A stretch of DNA of 33,089 nt from Phycisphaerae bacterium (GTDB lineage Bacteria; Planctomycetota; Phycisphaerae; Sedimentisphaerales; Anaerobacaceae): assembly GCA_016782755.1 (NCBI GenBank), contig JADHXY010000007.1:1-33089 (forward strand), read 5' to 3'. How positions within the stretch are numbered: the stretch's first letter is position 1; every line of letters begins with the position of its first letter. The notes beneath the pieces are model-generated. The model was not told the origin of the DNA, searched no databases, and saw nothing but the letters and a program-made list of their open reading frames with translations. Shown one piece after another: positions 1-7,374 of the stretch. Position numbers and translations under genes: made by a program.

Positions 1-475
1 GATGGACATTAAAGCTGAGCTTAGCAAGCCAGGTCGAGACCCGCGAAAACAGTTCGAGCTGTTCAGTTTCACCGAAGGAATCAACAAGATTGGTGATTTG
101 GAAGTTGGAATGGAATTGCCTGGGATTGTAACGAACATCACCGCATTCGGTGCATTCGTTGATGTTGGCGTTCATCAGGATGGGCTTGTGCATATCAGCG
201 AGCTTTCAGATAATTTTATAAAAGACCCTGCCGACGTTGTCAAAGTGCATCAGAAAGTTAAAGTACGTGTGCTGGAGATAGACATCGCCAGAAAACGAAT
301 ATCAATGAGCATGAAAAAAGATCAGACGGAGAGCAAAAAGACCGTCCGCAACGAAAAACATCAACCCGTAAAACCGGACAAAAAGCAAACAGTCCCAGCT
401 CACCCAGCAAAGCCAACAAAGAACAACAATCCATTAGGTAATACGCTTGCTGCAAAACTAACCTTCGGCTCATAG
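1..475 (+). CDS. tex: Tex-family transcription accessory protein, C-terminal part (5' end outside window)
   Basis: This is the last ~157 residues of a Tex/YhgF protein; the reading frame enters from the left edge, so the Met at position 2 is internal. The first part (DIKAELSKPGRDPR) matches the short linker that precedes the S1 domain in Tex. An S1 RNA-binding domain follows at about residues 32-105 of the visible part, with the typical GIVTNITAFGAFVDVG and DGLVHISEL strands and the RKRISMSMK end. A Lys/Pro-rich tail of about 50 residues closes the protein. Tex is a cytoplasmic nucleic-acid-binding protein linked to transcription. It converges on the histone-like gene, with a hairpin between them. 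The identification rests only on the C-terminus. Confidence 0.9.
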   Translation, partial: MDIKAELSKPGRDPRKQFELFSFTEGINKIGDLEVGMELPGIVTNITAFGAFVDVGVHQDGLVHISELSDNFIKDPADVVKVHQKVKVRVLEIDIARKRISMSMKKDQTESKKTVRNEKHQPVKPDKKQTVPAHPAKPTKNNNPLGNTLAAKLTFGS

Positions 476-548
476 CTTTGGCGTGCGGTGCAAATATGTG
501 CGTCATGAAGACTCGGGGGATGTATTCAATGTAGAAACTGAACAAGAT

Positions 549-585
549 TAAAAAAACCAACCTCCTTTCAAAGATTGGCTTTTTT
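549..585. terminator. Bidirectional terminator-like hairpin between convergent genes
   Basis: An A-rich arm ending in CCAA (about 550-560) can pair with TTGG plus a T run (575-585), with one bulged C and a loop of about 14 bases. It lies between tex on the plus strand and the histone-like gene on the minus strand, and has a T run on either strand, so it could end both transcripts. Confidence 0.55.
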
Positions 586-610
586 GACTACCAGAGATAC
601 AGACGACATC

Positions 611-844
611 TTACAAATCCTGAGGTTTGACGGTACTTCTCCTATTTGCCTTGGTTCTTTCAATAGCAGCATCCAGCAGACAATAGACCTGACAGCTTAA
701 TGCAGCAATAGAATCTGAAGAACTCATCATACCTTTGCTCTTAACATAAGCCTTTACTTTACTGGCTACAACCAATACTTCCTTACAGGAACATTTCTGT
801 GCCGTTTTCTGTGCAGCCTTTTTTGCTACTTTTTTCTTTGCCAT
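611..844 (-). CDS. Small histone-fold protein with Lys/Ala-rich N-terminal tail
   Basis: 77 residues. Residues 1-17 are a basic tail of AKK/AQK repeats. From residue 22 the pattern EVLVVASKVKAYVKSKG, then a long helix (about 43-68) and a loop RRSTVKPQDL, follows the layout of a histone fold: alpha1, alpha2, then the L2 loop with R-x-T-V-x-P-x-D resembling the RKTI..ED of archaeal histones. The protein stops right after that motif, so alpha3 is missing or reduced, as I recall for some bacterial histones. The ATG has a good ribosome site (AAGGAAG about 9 bases upstream). The likely role is DNA binding or compaction. No homology search was run; the fold call is from pattern recognition. Alternative: another small DNA-binding protein. 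Confidence 0.7.
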   Translation of the reverse strand: MAKKKVAKKAAQKTAQKCSCKEVLVVASKVKAYVKSKGMMSSSDSIAALSCQVYCLLDAAIERTKANRRSTVKPQDL

Positions 845-1028
845 TTCTTTTCTTCCTTGAATAAGACTATTATCCTAAAAAGCTAACGATTAGCTTCTAC
901 GAGATTCTAAGGGCTATTTTGACTGTTTTAAGTGAATTAGGCAATGAAAAAATGGGGTATTAAAAATTGTTTTAGCCGTTTCAACATCATTTATCGTAAC
1001 GCCAGCTTGCAGCCGGCAGTTTCCCGTT

Positions 1029-1466
1029 TTATTCGCCAACGTCTTCTTTCCACAACTGCGGATGATTCTCGATAAACGTCTCCATGAGCCGCCGGCATTC
1101 GGCATCATCAACAATGACCAGCTCTACGCCGCGATCTCTCAGATAATCTTCCGGCCCGCGAAACGTGTGGTTCTCACCGATTATGACCCGCCCGATTCCG
1201 TAGAGCAGCACGGCTCCGCTGCACATATCGCAGGGCGATAAGGTCGAATACAGCGTTGCCCGGCGGTAATCGACCCCCTTGAGCCGTCCGGCATTCTCTA
1301 TGCAATCCATCTCCGCATGTAGAATCGCACTGCCGTTCTGCACTCGCCGGTTATGCCCGCGCCCAACGATTTTATCATCAATCACCAGCACCGACCCGAT
1401 CGGGATACCGCCTTCGGTCCGTCCCTGTTTGGCTTCTTCAATGGCCGCTTCAAGAAATTTATCCAT
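1029..1466 (-). CDS. Cytosine deaminase, yeast Fcy1-like (CMP/dCMP deaminase fold)
   Basis: About 145 residues. It carries the zinc signature of the cytidine-deaminase superfamily: HAEMDCIENAG, where His is the zinc ligand and Glu the proton shuttle, and SPCDMCSG with two Cys ligands. Similarity to the yeast cytosine deaminase runs along the whole chain, including GGIPIGSVLV, GRGHNRR, TLSPCDMC, VIIGEN and the end QLWKEDVGE, which mirrors the yeast C-terminus. Expected reaction: cytosine to uracil plus ammonia in the cytoplasm (pyrimidine salvage). The ATG at 1466 is preferred because GGGGAAG lies upstream; an in-frame ATG at 1484 has no ribosome site. It is on the same strand as the histone-like gene, 184 bases apart. 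A guanine deaminase or related function is possible but less likely given the C-terminal match. Confidence 0.85.
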   Translation of the reverse strand: MDKFLEAAIEEAKQGRTEGGIPIGSVLVIDDKIVGRGHNRRVQNGSAILHAEMDCIENAGRLKGVDYRRATLYSTLSPCDMCSGAVLLYGIGRVIIGENHTFRGPEDYLRDRGVELVIVDDAECRRLMETFIENHPQLWKEDVGE

Positions 1467-1500
1467 TACCTTTTTCTTCCCCATTTCGTTTTTATCGCTT

Positions 1501-1520
1501 AGAGCCGCAACTGCGGCTCT
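1501..1520. other. Short perfect hairpin upstream of the deaminase gene
   Basis: AGAGCCGCA and TGCGGCTCT are perfect 9-base complements around a 2-base loop. It sits just upstream of the minus-strand deaminase gene, in the gap before the RecQ fragment. Its role is unknown; an operator or an end-of-transcript hairpin are both possible. Confidence 0.4.
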
Positions 1521-1704
1521 CTGTAGTGTGGCAGTTTTTGTTCAATGTTGCAGGCTCGTTTTAAGAAAAATCTGTTTATTAGTGAATTCCGAACTTATTA
1601 TCACAAGATTATATCAGAAAGACAGGCACTGCGAAAGCATTACAAGTCTTATAGCGGCGTTTTTTGTGGCAAAAAAACACGTTTTTAGTTATGATGCGGC
1701 TCGT

Positions 1705-2541
1705 ATGAAGAAGATTGAAAAAGCATTAGCCCAATATTGGGGATTTGAGACTTTTCTGCCGTTGCAGAGACAGGCCATGGAGTGCATCAGCCGTGGTATT
1801 GATTCGATTGTAGTTCTTCCCACCGGAGGTGGCAAATCTTTATGTTTCCAGGCACCCGCGGTGACAATGCCGGGGCTTGCGGTTGTAGTTTCTCCCCTGA
1901 TTTCTCTAGTCGCACAGAAAATACTTTCCTGCATTGTTCGTCTTGAGCAGATGTTTGGCGGCGGCTATGTTTCTTTGGTATTGACTGGCTCCAGGGATAA
2001 ACGGATCGTGGAAAATAATCATGATACGCTAAGTACTTACGGTCTGCTCAGCGATTATTCAAAACACACTGTGCACGATTGGATTGAACAGCTTACCGGC
2101 CAGGACTATATTGAGAAGTATGGTGAATATAATGTTCTGACAGTTACGGAAAAAGGACGCACCGTTTTAAAAGGCCTGCAAACTCCACGCCTACTCAAAC
2201 CAGTCATTCAAAAGGCCAAAGTCAAACTATCAAAGGCTGTTACGGATTCATGGGAAGGTGTAGATAAGGAACTGTTTGAGGCCTTAAGAAAATTGCGATC
2301 AAAGCTTGCCGGCAAAAAGAAAATCCCCGCGTATGTAGTTTTTAGTGATGCCGCACTTAGAGATATGGCCAGGAAAAGACCAGCATCTCTTGACACCTTC
2401 CTTAATGTCAAAGGAGTGGGAGAAAAGAAATACAAAAAATATGGAGAAACGTTTATTACTGCTATTAAAGATTACTGTTTTGAGCATTCATTAAATAGAG
2501 GTAATTCAGTTAACGATAATGAAAAAGACTCTCAGAATTGA
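1705..2541 (+). pseudogene. recQ: RecQ-like helicase with the motor core deleted
   Basis: 278 residues against roughly 600 for a normal RecQ. Residues 1-68 are the RecQ N-terminus: the Q-motif region (FLPLQRQAM), Walker A LPTGGGKS with Lys44, and VVVSPLISL. The next residues (from about 70) AQKILSCIVRLEQMFGGGY already belong to the RQC winged-helix domain, followed by an HRDC domain at about 190-265 (KELFEALRKLR, PAYVVFSDAAL, KGVGEKKYKKYG). Helicase motifs II-VI (including DEAH), motif V/VI Arg residues and the zinc site, some 320 residues, are absent, yet the frame is kept. It should not unwind DNA but could still bind it. ATG at 1705 is the first in-frame Met next to the family start; no strong ribosome site is seen. 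An assembly collapse is possible. Confidence 0.85.
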
Positions 2542-2560
2542 AATCCGAATGAATAAGAGA

Positions 2561-2740
2561 TTAGCTTATCATTTTAACGATTGCATTCTTCAATTCGTCC
2601 GAGAGTGTGGGCCAAACCGTAACAATCCGTACAAGTCCGCCGTCTTGAGGTAAGTTTTCCAGTAAGACGGTTTTTGCCTTTTCTGTAAACCATTCGGTAT
2701 CATCAACTTGCGATTTCGTGGTATCGACCTGTCGTTCCGA
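2561..2740 (-). pseudogene. C-terminal remnant, resembling the tail of an integrase-associated protein
   Basis: Reading the minus strand from about 2740 to the stop at 2561 gives an open stretch of about 58 residues ending in VRIVTVWPTLSDELKNAIVK. A tail of the form AWPTLP..I+.AI+.L is common at the end of proteins found next to site-specific recombinases in Planctomycetes genomes (recalled from memory, not searched). There is no start codon or ribosome site, and the frame closes upstream at a TGA, so this is a fragment. Confidence 0.4.
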
Positions 2741-2811
2741 TGGTCAAATATCTTAAAAAAGCTTCGGACATCCGGAAATTTTTCATATATAGTGCTTGAC
2801 CGCACTGACTG

Positions 2812-3021
2812 ATGGCGTACGGTTATAAACTGTTTGCCACACATTTTGTGAGCGTATGGCCAAATCCTCCCCAAATGAGCAACGGACAATCCATCCGTAG
2901 GTCAAATATTACCGGCCTTCAGAATGCCCTGTGGAAGCTCGGTGGTGTTCCTCAATACCACAGACCGACAATCTCAGGTGCGCGATCAATCCGGTAGTTA
3001 AAAAGCACAAATGGGCGTTTT
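2812..3021 (+). pseudogene. Remnant of an IS21-type transposase (IstA)
   Basis: The plus strand encodes GLQNALWKLGGVPQYHR (about 2916-2966), which fits the IstA catalytic region (GLQxALWxLGGxPxxHRTDxLSAA). After HR the frame must shift by one base to continue as TDNLRCAINPVVKKHKWAF, ending near 3020. The flanks are not recognisable and no inverted ends or istB were found, so only a small piece of the element is left. Confidence 0.55.
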
Positions 3022-3199
3022 GATCCCGTTTCAGATCAGGAGTCTGAGCCGGAAGAGTTTATTAATGTGCAGAATTTGGGATGTTTCTATTCCGTTACAT
3101 CAGTCCACTACCAACTGAACCTGTGGACAATTTAATCATATTTGATTTTGAACTCATTTCAGCTTAGAATAAACTGATTGGGATTTTTTTGAGATAGAT
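3022..3199. other. Gap before the phosphoesterase, no feature recognised
   Basis: Together with the two remnants above this makes a 658-base stretch (2542-3199) without an intact gene. The last 180 bases hold no convincing reading frame, hairpin or strong promoter; they carry only the presumed leader of the phosphoesterase. Confidence 0.5.
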
Positions 3200-4111
3200 A
3201 TGCGATCAATCAGTACAAGAAGAAAGTTAGTCGAGGAAGAAGGACACCGGCACTCCATAAAGAGGGGTTGGAGGTGGAAGCTGCATTTCGAGAACATCCC
3301 TTTGCTTGTTCGTTTTTTCTCTTTCTTACTGAGGACCAGTTTTACCAAAGTCATAGGAATGCGAAATGCGATGGATGTAAGGCTGAATGAAGTGCACTTT
3401 GCTTTTAGTGACCTTCCAGCAGGATTTGATAATACACGGATACTGCTGGTGACAGATCTACACATAGATGGTATGGATGGGTTGGCGGAGATGATAATTA
3501 CAACCTTAGGCGATGTTGAGTATGATTTTTGTATTCTGGGAGGCGATTATAGTTTTGGGTGCAATGATGACCACGGTTTAGTGTGCGAGAGAATGAGGAC
3601 AATTGCTGAATTTCTTGGCCGTAAATCCAGGGTTTTCGGCGTATTGGGCAACCATGATAAGTATAAAATTGGACAGCTTCTGAATGAATGTGGCGTGGAG
3701 ATATTACTAAATGAAACTGTGTGTATAGAGAAGGGAAGTGATAAGATATATATAGCAGGGCTTGATGACAACCACTATTATGGTGCAGATGATCTCGAAC
3801 TGGCTGATAAAGGCATTACGGACGGCGCATTTAAGATAATGGTCTGCCATTCACCTGAACGGTACCTGGAGGCAGCAGATTCGGGGTATTCGTTGTACTT
3901 ATCTGGCCATACGCATGGTGGACAGGTTTGTTTGCCTGGCGGTGTAGCGTTAGTTACTTCCGCAACCGTTCCGCGAAGACTGGTCAAAGGCAGGTGGACA
4001 TATCAGGGAATGAGTGGGTACACGTCACGAGGAGTTGGAACATCGGGGATTACAGTACGTTACTTTTGTCCGCCGGAGATGACGGTGGTTACGCTCAGGC
4101 ATGGCATGTAA
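3200..4111 (+). CDS. Calcineurin-like metallophosphoesterase (YaeI/YkuE type)
   Basis: 303 residues. The dinuclear metal site of the family is complete: DLHI (D-x-H), GGDY (the Asp of the GD motif), GNHDK, CHSPE and GHTHGGQ near residues 235-242. The last motif plus the preceding membrane-proximal segment (LLVRFFSFLLR, about 35-45) resembles the YaeI/YkuE group, which act on phosphodiester or pyrophosphate bonds of lipids or nucleotides at the membrane. The exact substrate cannot be read from the sequence. The first 55 residues are basic and poorly conserved, so a later start such as the Met near residue 54 cannot be excluded. The gene is monocistronic and converges on the VAKKK-repeat gene. 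Confidence 0.88.
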   Translation: MRSISTRRKLVEEEGHRHSIKRGWRWKLHFENIPLLVRFFSFLLRTSFTKVIGMRNAMDVRLNEVHFAFSDLPAGFDNTRILLVTDLHIDGMDGLAEMIITTLGDVEYDFCILGGDYSFGCNDDHGLVCERMRTIAEFLGRKSRVFGVLGNHDKYKIGQLLNECGVEILLNETVCIEKGSDKIYIAGLDDNHYYGADDLELADKGITDGAFKIMVCHSPERYLEAADSGYSLYLSGHTHGGQVCLPGGVALVTSATVPRRLVKGRWTYQGMSGYTSRGVGTSGITVRYFCPPEMTVVTLRHGM

Positions 4112-4204
4112 GCAAGCACGAATTTCCACCAATCAACAAATGGATGCTTAGAATAACTTGGTGCCTCATAATCAGAATGTCAAATTCAGACTGACCCAAA
4201 CTGT

Positions 4205-4254
4205 AAACAACATAAAGCCATCAATGCATGTACAATGATGGCTTTATGTTGTTT
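4205..4254. terminator. Perfect 19-bp hairpin between convergent genes
   Basis: Bases 4205-4223 (AAACAACATAAAGCCATCA) are exactly complementary to 4236-4254 around a 12-base loop. The arms end in A or T triplets on both strands, so it can act as a bidirectional terminator for the phosphoesterase (plus) and the VAKKK-repeat gene (minus), whose stop is 15 bases away. Confidence 0.7.
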
Positions 4255-4268
4255 GAAATCTCAGATGC

Positions 4269-4406
4269 TTATTGCTTTTTCTTAGCTACTTTCTTCTTGG
4301 CAGTTTTCTTCTTAGCGACTTTCTTTTTTGCAACTTTTTTCTTAGTTACTGTCCTCTTAGCCACTTTCTTCTTTGCTACCTTTTTCTTTGCTTTCTTCTT
4401 TGCCAT
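4269..4406 (-). CDS. 45-residue lysine/alanine repeat protein (VAKKK repeats), histone H1-tail-like
   Basis: The product consists almost only of Lys, Ala and Val: MAKKKAKKK followed by six to seven copies of a five-residue unit VAKKK, with one variant unit VAKRTVTKKK in the middle and a final Gln. It has no hydrophobic core and should be unfolded until it meets DNA or RNA; it resembles the C-terminal domain of histone H1 and the short H1-like proteins of some bacteria. It is a real gene rather than a shadow: a strong ribosome site AAGGAGAG lies 8 bases before the ATG, and the stop is followed by a perfect hairpin. It shares the MAKKK start with the histone-fold protein 3.4 kb away. Length may vary by repeat number. 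Confidence 0.75.
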   Translation of the reverse strand: MAKKKAKKKVAKKKVAKRTVTKKKVAKKKVAKKKTAKKKVAKKKQ

Positions 4407-4565
4407 TTCAAGCTCTCCTTGCAATTAAAATAGTTTTAGTAGACTGACTCAACTCCATTAAGTCATTTCTTCAGAGTATTATGGCATTAACAATATGTTT
4501 TTCAACAAAAAAAATGAAAGTGGGAAATTTTGTGGCTATAAAGCAAATAAATTCTGCCGGTTTTT

Positions 4566-6074
4566 TCAAAGACTATCTCCATCTTCATCTTGTTTCTGCT
4601 CGGTCACGAGGCCTTGTTCCAGTTTTCTGGCATATTCAACACAGTATCTTGCCCAGGGCTTGGCTTCGAGTCTGGCCTTGGATATCGGCACACCGGTAGC
4701 TTTACAAGTGCCGTAAGTTTCCTGCTCGATACGCTCCAGAGCATCTTCGATTTTCCTCAGCAGTTTCCTTTCATTATCCATCAATCCCAAAGCAAATTCC
4801 TGTTCGTAGTTATCAGTCCCTGCATCGGCCATATGGATAGGCATACTTGAGATATCTCCATCGGAGGCTTTAAGAGCCTCTTCCTCTATTTCACTTACAT
4901 TACCAATTATCTCCTGGCGTTTTTTCAGCAAGATTTGCCTGAAATGTTCAATGTCAACCTTCTGTCCGGTATCTACCGTCGCATTGCTGTAGCCATACTC
5001 TTCTATTAAAGTCTCAATAAGTTCTTTAACAGAAATGATTTTATCTACCCGATAAGTGTTAGCTCCCGCGAAAGCAAATCCGTTTTCAAGATCACCCTTT
5101 TTTGCATTCGCCAACGCAAGAGCGATACAATACGGCACATTTTTAAAATCACAACTTTTCAGACACTTCCAGGGACACTTGAAAGTTTCCTTAACTCCTG
5201 ATGAGACCCGCTCAAGAAACTCATCTCGGATGGCTCTTCCAGGCAGTCCTACGGGGCTGTCAATTATGACTATGTCTTCTTTCTTGCAGTTTAAATACGC
5301 ATCCTTAAATTCCTGAAACGCATCACATTCACGAGTTGCGACAAACCTGGTTCCCATCTGCACACCCTGAGCACCTAACTGCATAAACTTATGAATGTCC
5401 GCACCAGTGTATATTCCTCCCGCTACGATCACTGGGACGCTTTTAATAAACAATTTTTCATAGGGTTTTATTGCAGTGATTACTTCCGGCAGTATCTTTT
5501 CCAGCGCATAGTCGGGGTTGTCAATCTGCTCTTTTTTGAAACCAAGGTGTCCACCTGCTAATGGTCCTTCTACAACCACCGCATCGGGTATGTGGTTAAA
5601 CTGTTTTGCCCACGATCTAAATATAATCTTGGCAGCCTTAGCGGAAGATACGATAGGGACGAATTTAGTAGGCAGTTCCCCTAATTTGTCCAGTGGCAAT
5701 GAGTTTGGAAGCCTTATTGGAAGGCCTGCTCCAAGAAAAAGTATATTCGCTTCCTCTTGCACTGCACATTGCACAAGGTCGTCGAAATCTGAAATGGCTA
5801 CCATTATATTTACGCCAATGACCCCGTCTGTCTTGGCTTTTGCTTTTTGGATTTCTTCCCGCAACGCTCTTTTGTTTGCTTCTTTAAAATTTGTTTTGAG
5901 GTCCGGCTCAAACATCCCGATCCCAGCAGTAGCGATAACACCTATCCCGCCGGCATTTGCAACCGCAGAAGCTAAACCTGATAGTGAGATTCCGACCCCC
6001 ATGCCTCCCTGGACAATTGGTATATCAGCTTCCCAATCTCCTATCCGTAGCACTGGCATCTTTTTATAACTCAT
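4566..6074 (-). CDS. Nitronate monooxygenase fused to a DksA/TraR-type domain
   Basis: 502 residues from the ATG at 6074, chosen because AGGAAAC lies about 10 bases upstream; a TTG at 6098 is in frame but less likely. Residues 5-358 are an FMN-dependent nitronate monooxygenase/2-nitropropane dioxygenase TIM barrel: VQGGMGVG, VVVEGPLAGGHLG, VIVAGGIYTG, GVQMGTRFVAT, and a Cys-rich end (CPWKCLKSC). Residues about 374-485 are a DksA/TraR domain: a coiled coil (EHFRQILLKKRQEI ... NERKLLRKIEDALERI) and the YGTC..TG.PI...RL.A.PWARYC signature. Only two of the four zinc Cys remain (457 and 478; the partners are Thr and Tyr), as in other reduced DksA-like proteins. The monooxygenase oxidises nitronates or works as a FabK-like reductase; the DksA part would bind RNA polymerase. 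The fusion is unusual. Confidence 0.85.
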   Translation of the reverse strand: MSYKKMPVLRIGDWEADIPIVQGGMGVGISLSGLASAVANAGGIGVIATAGIGMFEPDLKTNFKEANKRALREEIQKAKAKTDGVIGVNIMVAISDFDDLVQCAVQEEANILFLGAGLPIRLPNSLPLDKLGELPTKFVPIVSSAKAAKIIFRSWAKQFNHIPDAVVVEGPLAGGHLGFKKEQIDNPDYALEKILPEVITAIKPYEKLFIKSVPVIVAGGIYTGADIHKFMQLGAQGVQMGTRFVATRECDAFQEFKDAYLNCKKEDIVIIDSPVGLPGRAIRDEFLERVSSGVKETFKCPWKCLKSCDFKNVPYCIALALANAKKGDLENGFAFAGANTYRVDKIISVKELIETLIEEYGYSNATVDTGQKVDIEHFRQILLKKRQEIIGNVSEIEEEALKASDGDISSMPIHMADAGTDNYEQEFALGLMDNERKLLRKIEDALERIEQETYGTCKATGVPISKARLEAKPWARYCVEYARKLEQGLVTEQKQDEDGDSL

Positions 6075-6222
6075 ATTTTTTTGTTTCCTGTCAGTCAACC
6101 TGTATAATTATCCGGGACTTTGCAAAGAACTCAGCACCTGGACTTGTCCACAGTATAAAACAAAACGCTCCTTTTTAGAAGCTTAAAATAAGTTGACTTT
6201 CTGATCAAGCTGGTTTAAGCTG

Positions 6223-6231
6223 TGATAGAAT
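6223..6231 (+). promoter_or_regulatory. Candidate extended -10 promoter of lipoprotein copy 1
   Basis: TGATAGAAT fits an extended -10 element (TGnTATAAT). It is kept unchanged in the second copy (6825-6833) while neighbouring bases differ. The -35 region is weak. It lies about 60 bases before the start codon. Confidence 0.35.
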
Positions 6232-6289
6232 TGATTTCTACGGCAGGGATAATGGAATATACTGATAATTTTACGAAAGGATGGAAAAT

Positions 6290-6637
6290 ATGAAAAAACT
6301 GTCTATTTTAAGTTGCGTTTTGCTGTTGGCGATGGCTTTGCTTGTCCCAGGCTGTAAAAAGAAAGAGGACGCCTCGGATAAGGAGCAGAAGTCAGAGGTT
6401 AAAGTCTCTGCCGAAGAAACCGTCAAGGCTTCTGAAGAGAAGACGGATGAAATTTCTACTGAAAAGGTAGCTGAGGCTCCTGAGAAAAAAGCTGATGAGG
6501 CATCTGCCAAAGAAGCCGCTAAGACTTCTGAGGAAGAACCTAATAAAGCTTCGGCTGAAGAAACTGCAGAGACCTCAGACGAAAAAACAGATGAAGTTTC
6601 CGCTGAAAAAGCTGAACAGGCTTCCGAAGAAAAGTAG
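6290..6637 (+). CDS. Small acidic lipoprotein, duplicate A
   Basis: 115 residues. The N-terminus is a lipoprotein signal (MKKLSILSCVLLLAMALL) ending in the lipobox LVPGC, so the Cys should be lipidated and the protein anchored to a membrane. The mature part is low-complexity, built from Glu/Lys/Ala/Ser units such as SAEETVKASEEK and SEEEPNKASAEE, and should be extended or helical and flexible. ATG at 6290 is preferred over the one at 6281 because GAAAGGATGG gives a properly spaced ribosome site. The role is unknown; a spacer or periplasmic linker is possible. It is a paralogue of the gene at 6892. Confidence 0.75.
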   Translation: MKKLSILSCVLLLAMALLVPGCKKKEDASDKEQKSEVKVSAEETVKASEEKTDEISTEKVAEAPEKKADEASAKEAAKTSEEEPNKASAEETAETSDEKTDEVSAEKAEQASEEK

Positions 6638-6824
6638 CGGGCAAGGTTCGACAGAAAGACACAAAGGAAACCAGCCATTCATTCTTCGAAGAATAGATAT
6701 AGGGCACCGAGAAGAAACGAAAAGCTGCAAGCTAAACATCTGGATTTATCCATAGTGTAAAACAAAAAGCTCTTTTTTAGAAGCTTAAAATAAGTTGGCT
6801 TTCTGACCAGGCCGGTTTACGCTG

Positions 6825-6833
6825 TGATAGAAT
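6825..6833 (+). promoter_or_regulatory. Candidate extended -10 promoter of lipoprotein copy 2
   Basis: TGATAGAAT, identical to the element in copy 1 and at the same distance from the start codon. Each copy may thus be transcribed on its own. Confidence 0.35.
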
Positions 6834-6891
6834 TGATTTTTACGGTAGAGATAATGGAATATCCTGATAACTCTACGAAAGGATGGAAAAT

Positions 6892-7374
6892 ATGAAAAAA
6901 CTGTCTACTTTAAGTTGTGTTCTGCTGTTGGCGGTTGCTTTGCTTGCCCCCGGCTGTAACAAGAAAGATGATACCTCGGATAAGGAGCAGAAGCCAGAAG
7001 CTAAAGTCTCTGCCGAAGAAACTGTCAAAGCTTCTGAAGAGAAGGCTGATGTCACTTCAACTCCTTTAGATTTGCAGTTAGGACCTCTTAGGGATACTAC
7101 CTTTGATATTAAGGCGGGTAATGCCCCAAACTCCGTCGATTTCAAATGGCAATTCCCTGAGCACAAGTTTTTTGATGTAAAGACAGACAAACCGTCAAGT
7201 CTTTTAGATTCCCCCACGGGTTTCCTTGCAGACAAGACTTTCACCCCCAAGACCACCAAGGCTTCTGAGGAAGAACCTAATAAGGCTTCGGCTGAAGAAA
7301 CTGCAGAGGCCTCAGACGAAAAAACAGACGAAGCACCCGCTGAAAAAGCTGAACAGACCCCAGAAGAAAAGTAG
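6892..7374 (+). CDS. Small lipoprotein, duplicate B with an extra central module
   Basis: 160 residues. The signal peptide and lipobox (LAPGC), the first acidic repeats and the last 45 residues match duplicate A closely. In the middle, about 30 residues of A are replaced by about 70 non-repetitive residues (from TSTPLDLQLGPLRD to FTPKTT) with aromatic and proline residues (FKWQFPEHKFF), which look like a small folded or binding segment rather than a spacer. Start chosen as in copy A, with GAAAGGATGG upstream. No function recognised. Confidence 0.75.
   Translation: MKKLSTLSCVLLLAVALLAPGCNKKDDTSDKEQKPEAKVSAEETVKASEEKADVTSTPLDLQLGPLRDTTFDIKAGNAPNSVDFKWQFPEHKFFDVKTDKPSSLLDSPTGFLADKTFTPKTTKASEEEPNKASAEETAEASDEKTDEAPAEKAEQTPEEK

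Larger units (their letters stand above)
6135..6652 (+). repeat. Tandem duplication, copy 1 (leader plus lipoprotein gene)
   Basis: The 155-base leader and the lipoprotein gene are repeated 602 bases downstream. The offset stays exactly 602 from 6135 through the ATG, so the leader has no insertions or deletions between copies, only substitutions. Confidence 0.85.

Noticed and set aside
1279-1704. Upstream extension of the RecQ frame by 142 residues
   Set aside because: It is the complement of the cytosine deaminase gene and its leader; the RecQ family starts at the Met at 1705.
2590-2889. 99-residue minus-strand frame in the recQ-downstream gap
   Set aside because: It has no ribosome site or recognised domain and overlaps the frames of two better-supported fragments.
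4228-4428. Plus-strand frame rich in Phe, Leu and Ala, like a membrane peptide
   Set aside because: It is the complement of the VAKKK-repeat gene, which has a ribosome site and terminator on the minus strand; poly-Lys codons read backwards give Phe/Leu.
5518-6069. 183-residue plus-strand frame opposite the monooxygenase
   Set aside because: Antisense shadow of the nitronate monooxygenase barrel; the minus-strand product shows all family motifs.
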